A DNA stretch of 64,000 nt from Prolixibacteraceae bacterium. GTDB lineage: Bacteria > Bacteroidota > Bacteroidia > Bacteroidales > Prolixibacteraceae. Shown here in pieces: positions 54,033 to 63,609 of this stretch; within the stretch, counting starts at the first letter, position 1, and each line of letters opens with the position of its first letter. The stretch covers positions 62,001 through 126,000 of the forward strand of contig JAIBEY010000066.1 of the NCBI GenBank assembly GCA_019459525.1, given 5' to 3'. The position numbers were made by a program, and so were the translations under genes. The notes under the pieces are model-generated. The model was not told the origin of the DNA. It saw nothing but the letters and a program-made list of their open reading frames with translations, and ran no database searches.

Positions 54033-55739
54033 ATGAACCAACTAAATTCTAAAATAATGACAAACAAGAATGATCTGATTATCCGATTAGCTGTCATCCT
54101 GATTTCCTTTTCAGTTCTTGGCTTTTTTACCAGTTGCCAAAGCAAACCCAAAAATTCCAACGAGTATTCGGCCGATCTGATTATTTATGGCGGCACGTCT
54201 GCTGCTGTAACTGCTGCCGTGGAGGCCGTTCAATCGGGCAAAACGGTGCTGGTGGTTTCTCCCGACACCCATTTGGGCGGACTTTCTTCCGGCGGGTTGG
54301 GTTTTACCGATACCGGTGATAAATCGACTATCGGCGGGCTGTCGCGCGAGTTTTACCACCGTGTTTGGCAGCATTACAACGATTCTGCCGCATGGAAATG
54401 GCAAAAACATTCGGAATATGGCAACAAAGGCCAGGGAACTGTGGCCATGGACGGAGAAAACCGAACCATGTGGATTTTTGAACCGCACGTGGCCGAACAG
54501 GTTTTCGAAGACTTTATTGCCGAAAATAAAATCACCGTTCTGCGCGACGAATGGCTCGACCGGACTTCAGCCGGAGTCACGAAAAAAGACTCAAAAATCA
54601 TTTCTTTTAAAACGCTTTCAGGAAAAGTATTTTCAGGAAAAATGTTTATCGACGCCACTTATGAAGGCGACCTGATGGCTGCTGCCGGAGTTTCGTACCA
54701 TGTGGGGCGCGAAGCGTGCTCGGTTTATGGCGAAACCTGGAACGGTGTTCAAGCCGGTGCCAAACATCATGGTCATTATTTCAAAGATCCGATTGACCCG
54801 TATAAAACACCTGGAAAGCCTGAAAGTGGCTTGCTTTATGGCATTTCGCCTGAACCCGTTGCACCCGACTGCACTGGCGACAATAAAATTCAGGCCTACT
54901 GCTTCCGGCTTTGTATGAGCAATCATCCGGACAATCGTGTGCCTTTCCCCAAACCGGAAAATTACGATCCGGCGAATTATGAATTGCTTGCCCGTGTCTT
55001 TGACGCCGGTTGGCGCGAATGGTTTGGTAAGTTTGATATCATCCCGAACCGGAAAACCGATACCAACAACCACGGCCCATTCAGCAGCGATTTTATTGGC
55101 ATGAACTACGACTACCCCGAGGCATCTTACGAACGCCGGAAAGAAATCATCAAGGCGCACGAAGATTACCAGAAAGGCCTGCTGTATTTTGTGGCGAACG
55201 ATCCGCGTGTGCCGAAGGAAATTCAGGAAGAAATGCAGGCATGGGGATTGGCTAAAGACGAATTTCCGGATAACGGGAACTGGTCGCGCCAGTTGTATAT
55301 TCGCGAAGCACGACGTTTGCTGGGTGTGTATGTAACTACCGAAAATGATGTGCTGGCCAAGAGCGAGGTGCCCAGTTCAGTTGGAATGGGATCATACGCT
55401 ATGGATTCGCACAATATTCAGCGCTATGTAACTGCTGAAGGTTTTGTACAAAACGAAGGTGATGTGGGTGTTCATCCGCATTCGCCCTATTCCATTTCGT
55501 ATGGCTCTATTGTTCCGAAGCGTGAAGAATGCCAGAACCTGCTGGTGCCGGTTTGCGTTTCGTCGAGCCACATTGCTTATGGTTCTATCCGCATGGAGCC
55601 GGTGTTTATGATTCTGGGACAGTCGGCCGCTATTGCTGCCTGCAAAGCCATCGATACGGATCATGCCGTGCAGGATATTCCGTACGAAGCGCTAAAAGAA
55701 AAGCTGCTGGAACGAAATCAGATACTTAAACTGCAATAA
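54033..55739 (+). CDS. FAD-dependent oxidoreductase 2 of PUL 2, lipoprotein
   Basis: A 568-residue lipoprotein (lipobox FFTSC, Cys about 35 from this start; an in-frame ATG at 54057 would shorten the leader by eight residues and looks as good). The fold repeats the preceding protein: [83 protein letters not shown]. It begins 11 bp after gene 1, so the pair arose by tandem duplication and is co-transcribed. The two may act on related or successive substrates. Confidence 0.88.
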   Translation: MNQLNSKIMTNKNDLIIRLAVILISFSVLGFFTSCQSKPKNSNEYSADLIIYGGTSAAVTAAVEAVQSGKTVLVVSPDTHLGGLSSGGLGFTDTGDKSTIGGLSREFYHRVWQHYNDSAAWKWQKHSEYGNKGQGTVAMDGENRTMWIFEPHVAEQVFEDFIAENKITVLRDEWLDRTSAGVTKKDSKIISFKTLSGKVFSGKMFIDATYEGDLMAAAGVSYHVGREACSVYGETWNGVQAGAKHHGHYFKDPIDPYKTPGKPESGLLYGISPEPVAPDCTGDNKIQAYCFRLCMSNHPDNRVPFPKPENYDPANYELLARVFDAGWREWFGKFDIIPNRKTDTNNHGPFSSDFIGMNYDYPEASYERRKEIIKAHEDYQKGLLYFVANDPRVPKEIQEEMQAWGLAKDEFPDNGNWSRQLYIREARRLLGVYVTTENDVLAKSEVPSSVGMGSYAMDSHNIQRYVTAEGFVQNEGDVGVHPHSPYSISYGSIVPKREECQNLLVPVCVSSSHIAYGSIRMEPVFMILGQSAAIAACKAIDTDHAVQDIPYEALKEKLLERNQILKLQ

Positions 55740-55804
55740 AAACCGGCACATTATTTCCTGATTTTTCTAACTTTAACACGCTAACCAAACCCAAAATAAA
55801 CTGA

Positions 55805-58800
55805 ATGAAACGTCGTGATTTTCTCCGGACAACTGCTGCCGGAACTGCATTTGTGGCTACCTCCGGATGGTGGGCGGTCAACAAAGCCAATGCTGCCAGC
55901 CTTCAACATATCAAATACTGTTTTCAATCGGAACGTGAGATTCCGGTAGCCTACAAAGTGGATATCGTAGTCGTTGGCGGATCGACTGCCGGAGTTGCTG
56001 CTGCTATAACTGCTGCTAAAAAAGGGGCATCCGTGTTTCTGGCAGCGCAGGAACCTTATCTGGGCGAGGATCTTTGCGGAACTTACCGTTTTTTCAATGG
56101 TTCGACCACTTCGGATCTGGGGCAAAAACTGTTCGGAAATGGTCAACCAACACCCATGCTCATCAAACGCACGCTCGATCAGGAATTAATCAGTAACAAA
56201 ATAGGTTTTTTGTATTCGACTTACGTGACCGATCTGGTTTACGACGAGAATAAAAAGATTGCCGGGGTCGTGATTTCCAACCGATCTGGTCGCCAGGTGG
56301 TATTGGCTAAAACCGTGATTGATGCTACGCCTCGCGCGATGGTTGCCCGAATGTCAGCAGCTAAATTCGCCGACTATCCTTCAGGAAAACAGGAATTTGG
56401 GTACATGGTGGTGGGCAACGATCCCAAAAACGCTTCCGGATTGAGACTGGTTGACGATACGCAGAAAATTCAGATTAAAGATAAAACCTACCCCGTTTAC
56501 GAATATCGGGTCACGGTTGACATGCCTGATGCTTCGATGTCTTCGTTTGCCCGTGCCGAGCAGATTGCCCGCGACCTGACCTGGGACCCCAACCAGGTGG
56601 AATGCTCCGACTTGCTGTTCCAGGTTCCGCCTGATCAACTGGTGGGGCAAAAAAGTGCTGCCGACGAATCGGCGGATGTGGAGCTGATTAGTTTAAAAGC
56701 TTTTCAGCCGAAGAAGGTGGAACACTTGTTTGTATTAAGCGGATGTGCCGATATTTCGCGCAAAGCGGCAGAGCAACTGTTGCAGCCGGGTGCGATGATT
56801 CGCATTGGCGAACGTATTGGCGAAGAAGCTGCGATGCAAATGGTGGGTATTCGCGATGCCGCCAAACTGACGGTTCAGGGGAAATTGCTTCAGGAGCCTA
56901 AAACCGGTGATGTAGGCGAATTGCTTGCAGGTTTGAGACCAACACTGAACATTGGTGTGGTAAAAGCTGAACCGACACACTTGCCGGTGCTCGGAACCTG
57001 GGATGTAGTGGTGATGGGCGGTGGAACTGCCGGTGCTCCGGCTGGTTTGGGAGCTGCACGCAATGGCGCCAAAACACTGGTGATTGAGTACCTGCACGGC
57101 ATGGGCGGTATTGGAACACTGGGGATGATTGGTCGTTATTATCATGGTTACCGGCATGGCTTCACCAACGAAGTGGATGCGGGCGTGAAAGCGTTGGGTG
57201 GCGAAAACCCACGCCAGAAAAAGAGTCTGGCAGAATGGGTGTTCGACTGGAAAACGGAATGGTTCCGTTCCGAAATACGTAAAGCAGGTGGCGAAATCTG
57301 GTTTGGCGTAATTGGAATTGGTGCCTATGTAGAAAATAAACAGGTGAAAGGTGTGGTCATTTCAACGCCATACGGACGTGGTGTGGTGCTGGCGAATACC
57401 ATCATCGATTCTACCGGAAGCGCCGACATTGCCATTGCTGCCGGGGCCGGATATTCCTATACCGACGGCACGAATGTGGCCGTTCAGGGCGCCGGAATGC
57501 CACCGAAAAATCCAAACGATTTTTACAACAATACCGACTGGACGTTTACCGACGACTCGGACATGATTGATGTTTGGGCTACGTTTATAGTCGGAAAAGA
57601 AAAATTTAAAGATCAGTTTGATCTGGGGAAATTGCCTCAAACGCGCGAACGCCGCCGGATGAATGGCGATTTTACGGTTTCGGTGCTCGATGTGTATAAC
57701 GGACGAACGTACCCCGATACCATCTCCATTCACGAAAGTTCGTTCGATACACATGGTTTTACCGTCGATCCGTTTTTTGCACTGAAACCACCGGCACACA
57801 GCGGGGTGGATGTGGTTGCCAATGTACCTTTCCGGGCTTTGCTGCCTAAAGGTCTGGAAGGAATTGTAGTGACCGGATTAGGAGCATCAGCCCACCGCGA
57901 TGCGATGCCGGTAATCCGGATGCAGCCATGCCTGCAAAACCAGGGTTATGCTGTTGGTATCGGCGCAGCTATGGCTGCGGCCAACAATCAGCGCATCCGC
58001 TACATCGATATTAAAAAGCTTCAGAAAGAACTGATACAAATCGAAAGTCTGGAACCTCGGGTTTTGACTGATCAGGATAACTATCCGCCAAAGTTTGAAG
58101 ACGTGCAGAAAGCTGCCAAAACGCTGACGCATGAACTGGAGGGGCTGGAAATAGTAATGTGGGACACTGAAAAAGGAATTCCCGTATTAACTGATCAGCT
58201 TCATCTGGCAGAGAATCAGGAAGAAAAACTGGTTTATGCCCGTATTCTAGGAATGCTGGATAGCAGTGCCGGATGGGAAGTTCTGCAAAAAGCAGTTGAC
58301 GGATTTGAGCGTTGGGACAAAGGCTGGAACTATACCGGAATGGGGCAGTTTGGTATGAGCATGAGCTACCTGGATAGTCTGGTAATCGCTTTGGGCAAAT
58401 CGCGCAAACCAGAAGTGTTGCCTTCAGTTATTCGACTGGCAAAAATGCTCACTCCTGACAGTGAATTCTCACATTTCCGCGCCATCGCCGTAGCTTTCGA
58501 AACATTGGCCAACGAACTTCCGGCCAAAACACTATTCGAATTGTTGCAAATGAAAGGCGTAACCGGCCATGCCATGACGACCATTCAGAAAGCCATTCAG
58601 GATACACCGGCAAGTGGAACGGATACAAGCACCCGGAACAACGCATTACGCGAAATTATTCTAGGTCGGGCACTCTTCCGTTGTGGCGATTATAATGGAT
58701 TGGGCAACCAGATTCTGAACGATTATGCCAAAGATTTACGCGGGCACTTTTATCGCCATGCCACTGGTGTTCTGAAAATGGGCGCTTCGCCAAAAGAGAA

Positions 58801-58816
58801 GAAACTGGAATTGTAA
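55805..58816 (+). CDS. Tat-exported double FAD-dependent oxidoreductase of PUL 2
   Basis: A 1003-residue protein with a twin-arginine signal (MKRRDFLRTTAAGTAFVATS) which suggests export folded with its cofactor. It has two dinucleotide-binding motifs: VDIVVVGGSTAGVAAAITAAKKG (about 56-75) and WDVVVMGGGTAGAPAGLGAARNG (about 399-420), so the FAD_oxidored module appears twice. The first copy has lost GGLTTGG-type text (it reads YLGEDLCGTYRFFNG), the second retains HGMGGIGTLGMIGRYYHGYR. A helical region follows (about 790-1003) with HEAT-like repeats. It is the last gene of PUL 2. Confidence 0.85.
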   Translation: MKRRDFLRTTAAGTAFVATSGWWAVNKANAASLQHIKYCFQSEREIPVAYKVDIVVVGGSTAGVAAAITAAKKGASVFLAAQEPYLGEDLCGTYRFFNGSTTSDLGQKLFGNGQPTPMLIKRTLDQELISNKIGFLYSTYVTDLVYDENKKIAGVVISNRSGRQVVLAKTVIDATPRAMVARMSAAKFADYPSGKQEFGYMVVGNDPKNASGLRLVDDTQKIQIKDKTYPVYEYRVTVDMPDASMSSFARAEQIARDLTWDPNQVECSDLLFQVPPDQLVGQKSAADESADVELISLKAFQPKKVEHLFVLSGCADISRKAAEQLLQPGAMIRIGERIGEEAAMQMVGIRDAAKLTVQGKLLQEPKTGDVGELLAGLRPTLNIGVVKAEPTHLPVLGTWDVVVMGGGTAGAPAGLGAARNGAKTLVIEYLHGMGGIGTLGMIGRYYHGYRHGFTNEVDAGVKALGGENPRQKKSLAEWVFDWKTEWFRSEIRKAGGEIWFGVIGIGAYVENKQVKGVVISTPYGRGVVLANTIIDSTGSADIAIAAGAGYSYTDGTNVAVQGAGMPPKNPNDFYNNTDWTFTDDSDMIDVWATFIVGKEKFKDQFDLGKLPQTRERRRMNGDFTVSVLDVYNGRTYPDTISIHESSFDTHGFTVDPFFALKPPAHSGVDVVANVPFRALLPKGLEGIVVTGLGASAHRDAMPVIRMQPCLQNQGYAVGIGAAMAAANNQRIRYIDIKKLQKELIQIESLEPRVLTDQDNYPPKFEDVQKAAKTLTHELEGLEIVMWDTEKGIPVLTDQLHLAENQEEKLVYARILGMLDSSAGWEVLQKAVDGFERWDKGWNYTGMGQFGMSMSYLDSLVIALGKSRKPEVLPSVIRLAKMLTPDSEFSHFRAIAVAFETLANELPAKTLFELLQMKGVTGHAMTTIQKAIQDTPASGTDTSTRNNALREIILGRALFRCGDYNGLGNQILNDYAKDLRGHFYRHATGVLKMGASPKEKKLEL

Positions 58817-59055
58817 AAGCCGGATATCACTAGCTGTTTATGAATCTGTTTATTAATTACAGATGGGGCCAGTCATATAAATAATCATGGTTTAGTGTGG
58901 GAGTATCCTTCAACGCTCGATTCATATTGTCAGAAACATATAATTCACTTTTATACACCTGAATCAGAAACGAATGGGAGCCAAGTTTAGTTATTGCTCA
59001 ATCTGACAATTTTATTTAATTTAAGTGCATAAAAACGTACTTAAAATTTCGCAAA

Positions 59056-61893
59056 ATGAAACAAAAACTAACTATCCTGACCATTTTATTGTTCACCTTT
59101 TGTTTTAGTTTTTCGCAAAACATTTCGGGGGTTTATAGCTCCGACTTTAACGAAATGACTGTAACCCAAAACGGAAATAAGATAACTGGTACCTATAAGT
59201 ACAGGAATGGCCGTATCGAAGGCACTTTGAGTGGAAGAACTTTAACCGGATTCTGGTATCAGGATAACGGCAAAGGGAAAATGACATTCGAGTTCAACTC
59301 TGATTTTACTGAATTTACCGGAAAATGGGGATACAATGATGCTGAACCTTCGGGTAAATGGAACGGAAAAAGAATAGGGGGCGGACAGGTATTAATCGCA
59401 GGCGATGCAGGGAAAATAGACGGTGTTTTCAATTCCGATTTTAACGAACTGACCATTACCCAAAGTGGAAATTCAGTTACCGGAACATACAAACACAGGA
59501 ATGGCCGGATTGAAGGCACGTTGAGTGGACGAACTCTAACTGGATTCTGGTATCAGGATAACGGCAAAGGAAAGTTAGTATTCAAATTCAACTCCGATTT
59601 TACTGAATTTACCGGAAAATGGGGATACAATGATGCTGAACCTTCAGGTAAATGGAACGGGAACAGGATTGGTGGAACAGCGAGCAGACAACTAATACCA
59701 GCAATAAAAGAAGCGAAAATAGACGGCGTTTTCAGTTCCGATTTTAACGAACTAACCATTACCCAAAATGGAAATTCAGTTACAGGAATATACAAATACA
59801 GGAATGGCCGGATTGAAGGCACATTGAGTGGGCGAACTTTAACGGGGTTCTGGTTTCAGGACAACGGAAGAGGAAAATTAGTATTCGAATTCAACTCCGA
59901 TTTTACTGAATTTACAGGGAAATGGGGATACAACGATGCCGAGCCTTCGGGAAAATGGGATGGGAAAAGGATCAGTACCAGCCAAATATCTTCGCCGGCT
60001 CAGCCCACTTCAAGGCCTGCAATCCCATCTTCAACCAACCAGCCAAAGTCAGATGCAACACCAGGCACATCTCCAAAATTAAGTATCAATTTGAGTAACG
60101 CAGATGCTGTAGCGGGTAACTTAAACCAACATGCCATTCAGTTAAACATATTGAAGGAAACTTTCGATCAAAATATTAAACTGGAAGTTAAAGAAAACAG
60201 AAGTATTCCTCAATTTGACAAAAAAAGAGCAAATCTTATTGGAACACCTTTCGAAATTACGATTGACCAAAAGTCAAAAAGGCTTAATAAACCTATTCAG
60301 GTGAAAGTAAGGCTTGAACAAACAGAGATAGCGGCGTTAAACCACCCCGGAGATTTATGGATTGGATATTTTAACGGAAAAAGTTGGGACTATTTCAAGC
60401 CGCTAGAAGTAAATCTGAGTGAAAAGTATGTAAAGTTTGAAACCTACCACTTCAGTGAGTATGCCAAAGCACAACTCACAAAAAGTGAGATAATCAATGA
60501 TTTTGCATATAAAAATGCAGTTAGTCAATGGGTTGAAAACGACAACAATGCGTTGACCAAACAAGCCGCAGAACAGATGGTGAGTGAAATTTTAAGTAAA
60601 AAAATGGGGCTGAATAATAAGTCTCTGGCTCAGGATGTTGTTGAAGCCATGATGCAGGAGAATGATTACACAACGCTTCTTGTGAATTACAATGACGGAA
60701 ATATGGAGGACTTCAGCCAGAATGTAGCCATTTTAGCCGGGAAAAAAATATGCGATATCGTTACCAGCGACAGTAATGCAAAAGGTTTGTTGGGAATGGT
60801 AACCGAACACAGTTCGAAAGTTGGGACTGCGGTTAAAGTTGCTGTTGCGCTTTCGGAAGGTGATGGCGAAGCGGCTGCTAAAGAACTATCGATGGAAATT
60901 CTAAATTCCTTTCCGCTAACAAAATTGCTCACTACAACTGCCCGGCTGACCGAAATGCAAATTAACAGATGGAAGAATCAGGAGCTCGAAGCAGCTTATC
61001 AAGTTTTTGTAAATGGCGCTGATAGTAGTCTCCCATGGGGATTTCAGGTTGAGAAAGGAAATTTCGAAGAGTTGTGGAGCCAGTTGCGCGGACTTGAACC
61101 AAAGATTTACAGCGATGCCATTGACTACTACGCAGCATCAAAAGGAATGAAAACCAGCGAATTAAATTCGGCCATTCTGGATAAGATACGTAGAGATGCT
61201 AAAGAAAATATGCGAATGGAGTTTGAGAAAAGGAAAAATCAGGAGTCAAAAATTGAAACGATAAAGGCCGAAAACATGAAGCTTATCAGCGAATTCGAAA
61301 GAGCAAACCTTTTATCGCGCAACCGGTTTGGATTTACAGATGCTACCGATCTTGATTTTCGAATCGAGCGTTTGTTCCGAATCAAAGATATGATACTGAA
61401 AGATACCAAAAGTAGGCTGGGCTTTACCGGAATTAACTCGGGAGGAGTAATCTCTTCCGGAACTGTTGCCAATTTAATTCAGATCTGGTATAGTGAGAAT
61501 GGCAAGGAAAAATACCGTCAGGAATTAATAAAAATGGGGAAAATAATAGAGGAGGAAAAAGTTCCCGCAAAAGCAGTAACCGCGAGCGATAAGCCCACTA
61601 ACTCTCTTGAAGGAACATGGAAATTCGGCTATCCGCAAGCCGGCTATTTTTACTGGACTTTTAAGTCGAACGGAGAGTTCATCTTTGATGATAAAATGAA
61701 CAATGGCGAGCCCATTACAGGCTTGTACTCTGTCAGCGGCAATACGCTCAGGCTTTACGGCCAGCAATCGCAATGCGAGAAAACGGAAGGGCTTTATCAT
61801 TTTATTATTCAGGAAGGAGACCTGGAATTTACAAAAATTGAAGATACATGCACGAGTCGGAAGCTTACACTCATGCACGTGTGGAAGAGGTAA
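59056..61893 (+). CDS. Secreted 945-residue protein with three near-identical ~100-residue repeats
   Basis: A signal peptide (about 1-20) is followed by three repeats (about 23-115, 120-215 and 222-310), each holding SDFNEMTVTQNGNKITGTYK, NGRIEGTLSGRTLTGFWYQD and DFTEFTGKWGYNDAEPSGKW, like small lipocalin/avidin-type beta barrels. A Pro/Thr/Ser linker (about 315-345) leads to a middle beta domain (about 350-470), a long helical, partly coiled-coil region (about 475-835), and a C-terminal lipocalin-like domain (about 850-945; LEGTWKFGYPQAGYFYWTFKSNGEFIFDD). Function unknown; envelope or surface binding is a guess. The neighbours downstream are three small membrane proteins. Confidence 0.75.
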   Translation: MKQKLTILTILLFTFCFSFSQNISGVYSSDFNEMTVTQNGNKITGTYKYRNGRIEGTLSGRTLTGFWYQDNGKGKMTFEFNSDFTEFTGKWGYNDAEPSGKWNGKRIGGGQVLIAGDAGKIDGVFNSDFNELTITQSGNSVTGTYKHRNGRIEGTLSGRTLTGFWYQDNGKGKLVFKFNSDFTEFTGKWGYNDAEPSGKWNGNRIGGTASRQLIPAIKEAKIDGVFSSDFNELTITQNGNSVTGIYKYRNGRIEGTLSGRTLTGFWFQDNGRGKLVFEFNSDFTEFTGKWGYNDAEPSGKWDGKRISTSQISSPAQPTSRPAIPSSTNQPKSDATPGTSPKLSINLSNADAVAGNLNQHAIQLNILKETFDQNIKLEVKENRSIPQFDKKRANLIGTPFEITIDQKSKRLNKPIQVKVRLEQTEIAALNHPGDLWIGYFNGKSWDYFKPLEVNLSEKYVKFETYHFSEYAKAQLTKSEIINDFAYKNAVSQWVENDNNALTKQAAEQMVSEILSKKMGLNNKSLAQDVVEAMMQENDYTTLLVNYNDGNMEDFSQNVAILAGKKICDIVTSDSNAKGLLGMVTEHSSKVGTAVKVAVALSEGDGEAAAKELSMEILNSFPLTKLLTTTARLTEMQINRWKNQELEAAYQVFVNGADSSLPWGFQVEKGNFEELWSQLRGLEPKIYSDAIDYYAASKGMKTSELNSAILDKIRRDAKENMRMEFEKRKNQESKIETIKAENMKLISEFERANLLSRNRFGFTDATDLDFRIERLFRIKDMILKDTKSRLGFTGINSGGVISSGTVANLIQIWYSENGKEKYRQELIKMGKIIEEEKVPAKAVTASDKPTNSLEGTWKFGYPQAGYFYWTFKSNGEFIFDDKMNNGEPITGLYSVSGNTLRLYGQQSQCEKTEGLYHFIIQEGDLEFTKIEDTCTSRKLTLMHVWKR

Positions 61894-61944
61894 CAGGAAT
61901 CCAGAGTGGCTGTATAAATCAGAAATTAATAAACTGCTTTAAAT

Positions 61945-62520
61945 ATGGAAGCTAATAGTAGCGGATATTCACAAAAAATCAATGATCCGGCTTTCGCCAA
62001 ATACCTAAAAGACACAAACCGGTGGTCAGGATATTTTTCACTGGGGCTGGCATTTGTGGCTGTTTTGGGCTTTTTCATCCATGGCGAAGTAAGCAATGAT
62101 ATGGAAAACCCAGAGTCCCTATACATCGGCTTAGTTATTGGCGGCATGTTTCTTCTCATTGCCTTTTACCAGGTTACAGCCCGAAACAGAAGTAAAACAT
62201 GGGATGGAACTGTAATCGATAAAAAAAACATTAAAAAGCAGAGGCATGATAAGTATCAGGATCGTTGGATTGACTATCTGGAATATAAAGTAACAATAAA
62301 AGCTGACAATGGTAAAACGCATGATTTAACCGCCGAAGACGACGACACCAAATACAATTACTATCAGATAGGCGACCGGGTAAGGCACCACAAAGGGCTG
62401 AATTCATACGAGAAGCAGGACAAATCGGGCGACACTATTGTATTTTGCAATGCCTGCGCCAGCCTGAACGATATTAAAGAAGAGTTTTGTTTCCGATGCA
62501 AATGCCCATTACTGAAATAA
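61945..62520 (+). CDS. Membrane protein with C-terminal zinc-ribbon-like motif
   Basis: A 191-residue protein with two membrane helices (about 31-48 and 60-77), a DUF3592-like stretch (TWDGTVIDKKNIKKQ, WIDYLEYKVTIKADNGK) and a C-terminal four-cysteine cluster (CNACASLN..FCFRCKCP, about 171-188) like a zinc ribbon. The function is not known. It is followed four bases later by the next gene, so it is in an operon. Confidence 0.65.
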   Translation: MEANSSGYSQKINDPAFAKYLKDTNRWSGYFSLGLAFVAVLGFFIHGEVSNDMENPESLYIGLVIGGMFLLIAFYQVTARNRSKTWDGTVIDKKNIKKQRHDKYQDRWIDYLEYKVTIKADNGKTHDLTAEDDDTKYNYYQIGDRVRHHKGLNSYEKQDKSGDTIVFCNACASLNDIKEEFCFRCKCPLLK

Positions 62521-62524
62521 AATT

Positions 62525-63085
62525 TTGACCATTATGCCTGAAATTTCTGAGAAGCTTGAATGGACAACCCGTGTTCCTGTATTTCGCAACCCAATTATCC
62601 TGAAACAACTGGGAATTGCAATTGGTATTCCTTTTGGAATACTGATTTTTATTTTGATAGTAACAAAAGCATATTACGCCCTGGGGCTCATTGCCGTTCT
62701 GTTTCTTTTTACTTATCTGTTTATCCGTTTGGTATGGGGTGGAAAGTACGATGTCGGGTTCGAGTTGAACCGAACAGGAATACGCAATTACACACTAACG
62801 AAGCAGTCAAACAAAAATCGTGTCATCAATATATTGGCTGTTGTTACAGGCTTACTCTCCGGAAAGCCAGCCGTGGCTGGTGCCGGAATACTTGCGCAGT
62901 CAAGACAGGATGTACTGATTCGTTGGAGCAATATCAGGAAAGTCAGATTTTATCCGGAAAATCAAACCGTGATCATCAAAGGTGGCTTTGCTGAAAATAT
63001 TGCTGTTTTCTGCACCAGCGAAAACTATGCTGAAGTTGCTGCTTTTATTCAGTTAAAATTTCAAAATAAACAGATCATTCAGTAA
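62525..63085 (+). CDS. Small membrane protein, PH-like, unknown function
   Basis: A 186-residue protein, counted from the ATG at 62525; an ATG at 62534 (MPEISEKLEW) is possible. It has two membrane helices (about 27-46 and 50-69) and a cytoplasmic part that could be a bacterial PH-like domain (IRWSNIRKVRFYPENQTVIIKGGF). The middle GLLSGKPAVAGAGILAQSRQ is unusual. Same strand and tight spacing with its neighbours. Confidence 0.6.
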   Translation: MTIMPEISEKLEWTTRVPVFRNPIILKQLGIAIGIPFGILIFILIVTKAYYALGLIAVLFLFTYLFIRLVWGGKYDVGFELNRTGIRNYTLTKQSNKNRVINILAVVTGLLSGKPAVAGAGILAQSRQDVLIRWSNIRKVRFYPENQTVIIKGGFAENIAVFCTSENYAEVAAFIQLKFQNKQIIQ

Positions 63086-63114
63086 TATAAAAACTACTTA
63101 ATCCGAAACGAACG

Positions 63115-63579
63115 ATGTCAAAGCCCAATAGCAAATCCACCGAAGTACTAACACGCCTGTTCATTACAATGATTGGTGCTGCATTTGTGCTATGGGGTCT
63201 CTCAACCGTTGCGCTAGGATTTTTCGGAATAAAGGAAACCGCCGTAATTACTGATATCAGACGTGAACTTGGCGAACGAAATGAAGTTATGCCCGGCAGA
63301 TATACCTATTATATCAGTTACACTTTTACGTTGCCCAATGGCAATAAGATTGATGGGGCCTCCCGGAAAATCGGTAGCGCAATCTATCTGAAAGCAGATG
63401 GAAAATCAAAAACTACTATAAGGTATTTTTCTTTCTTTCCATCCGTCAACGCACTGGAGAAAGATACCAAACCTGGCTGGGGACAATTGATCCTTATTGC
63501 GATAGGATGTTTCCTGATATTTATAATAAACAGAAGTAAAAAGATTACGCTCAGGAAAATGAAGTCCAATGATGTATGA
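63115..63579 (+). CDS. DUF3592 family membrane protein
   Basis: A 154-residue protein with a first membrane helix (about 17-38), the DUF3592 core (ETAVITDIRRELGERN, YTYYISYTFTLPNGNKIDGASR) and a second helix (about 123-140). Family function is unknown. It lies 29 bp after the previous gene, and cstA follows 30 bp later on the same strand. Confidence 0.8.
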   Translation: MSKPNSKSTEVLTRLFITMIGAAFVLWGLSTVALGFFGIKETAVITDIRRELGERNEVMPGRYTYYISYTFTLPNGNKIDGASRKIGSAIYLKADGKSKTTIRYFSFFPSVNALEKDTKPGWGQLILIAIGCFLIFIINRSKKITLRKMKSNDV

Positions 63580-63609
63580 ATAAAAATTAATTTAATAACG
63601 CTATAGTAT

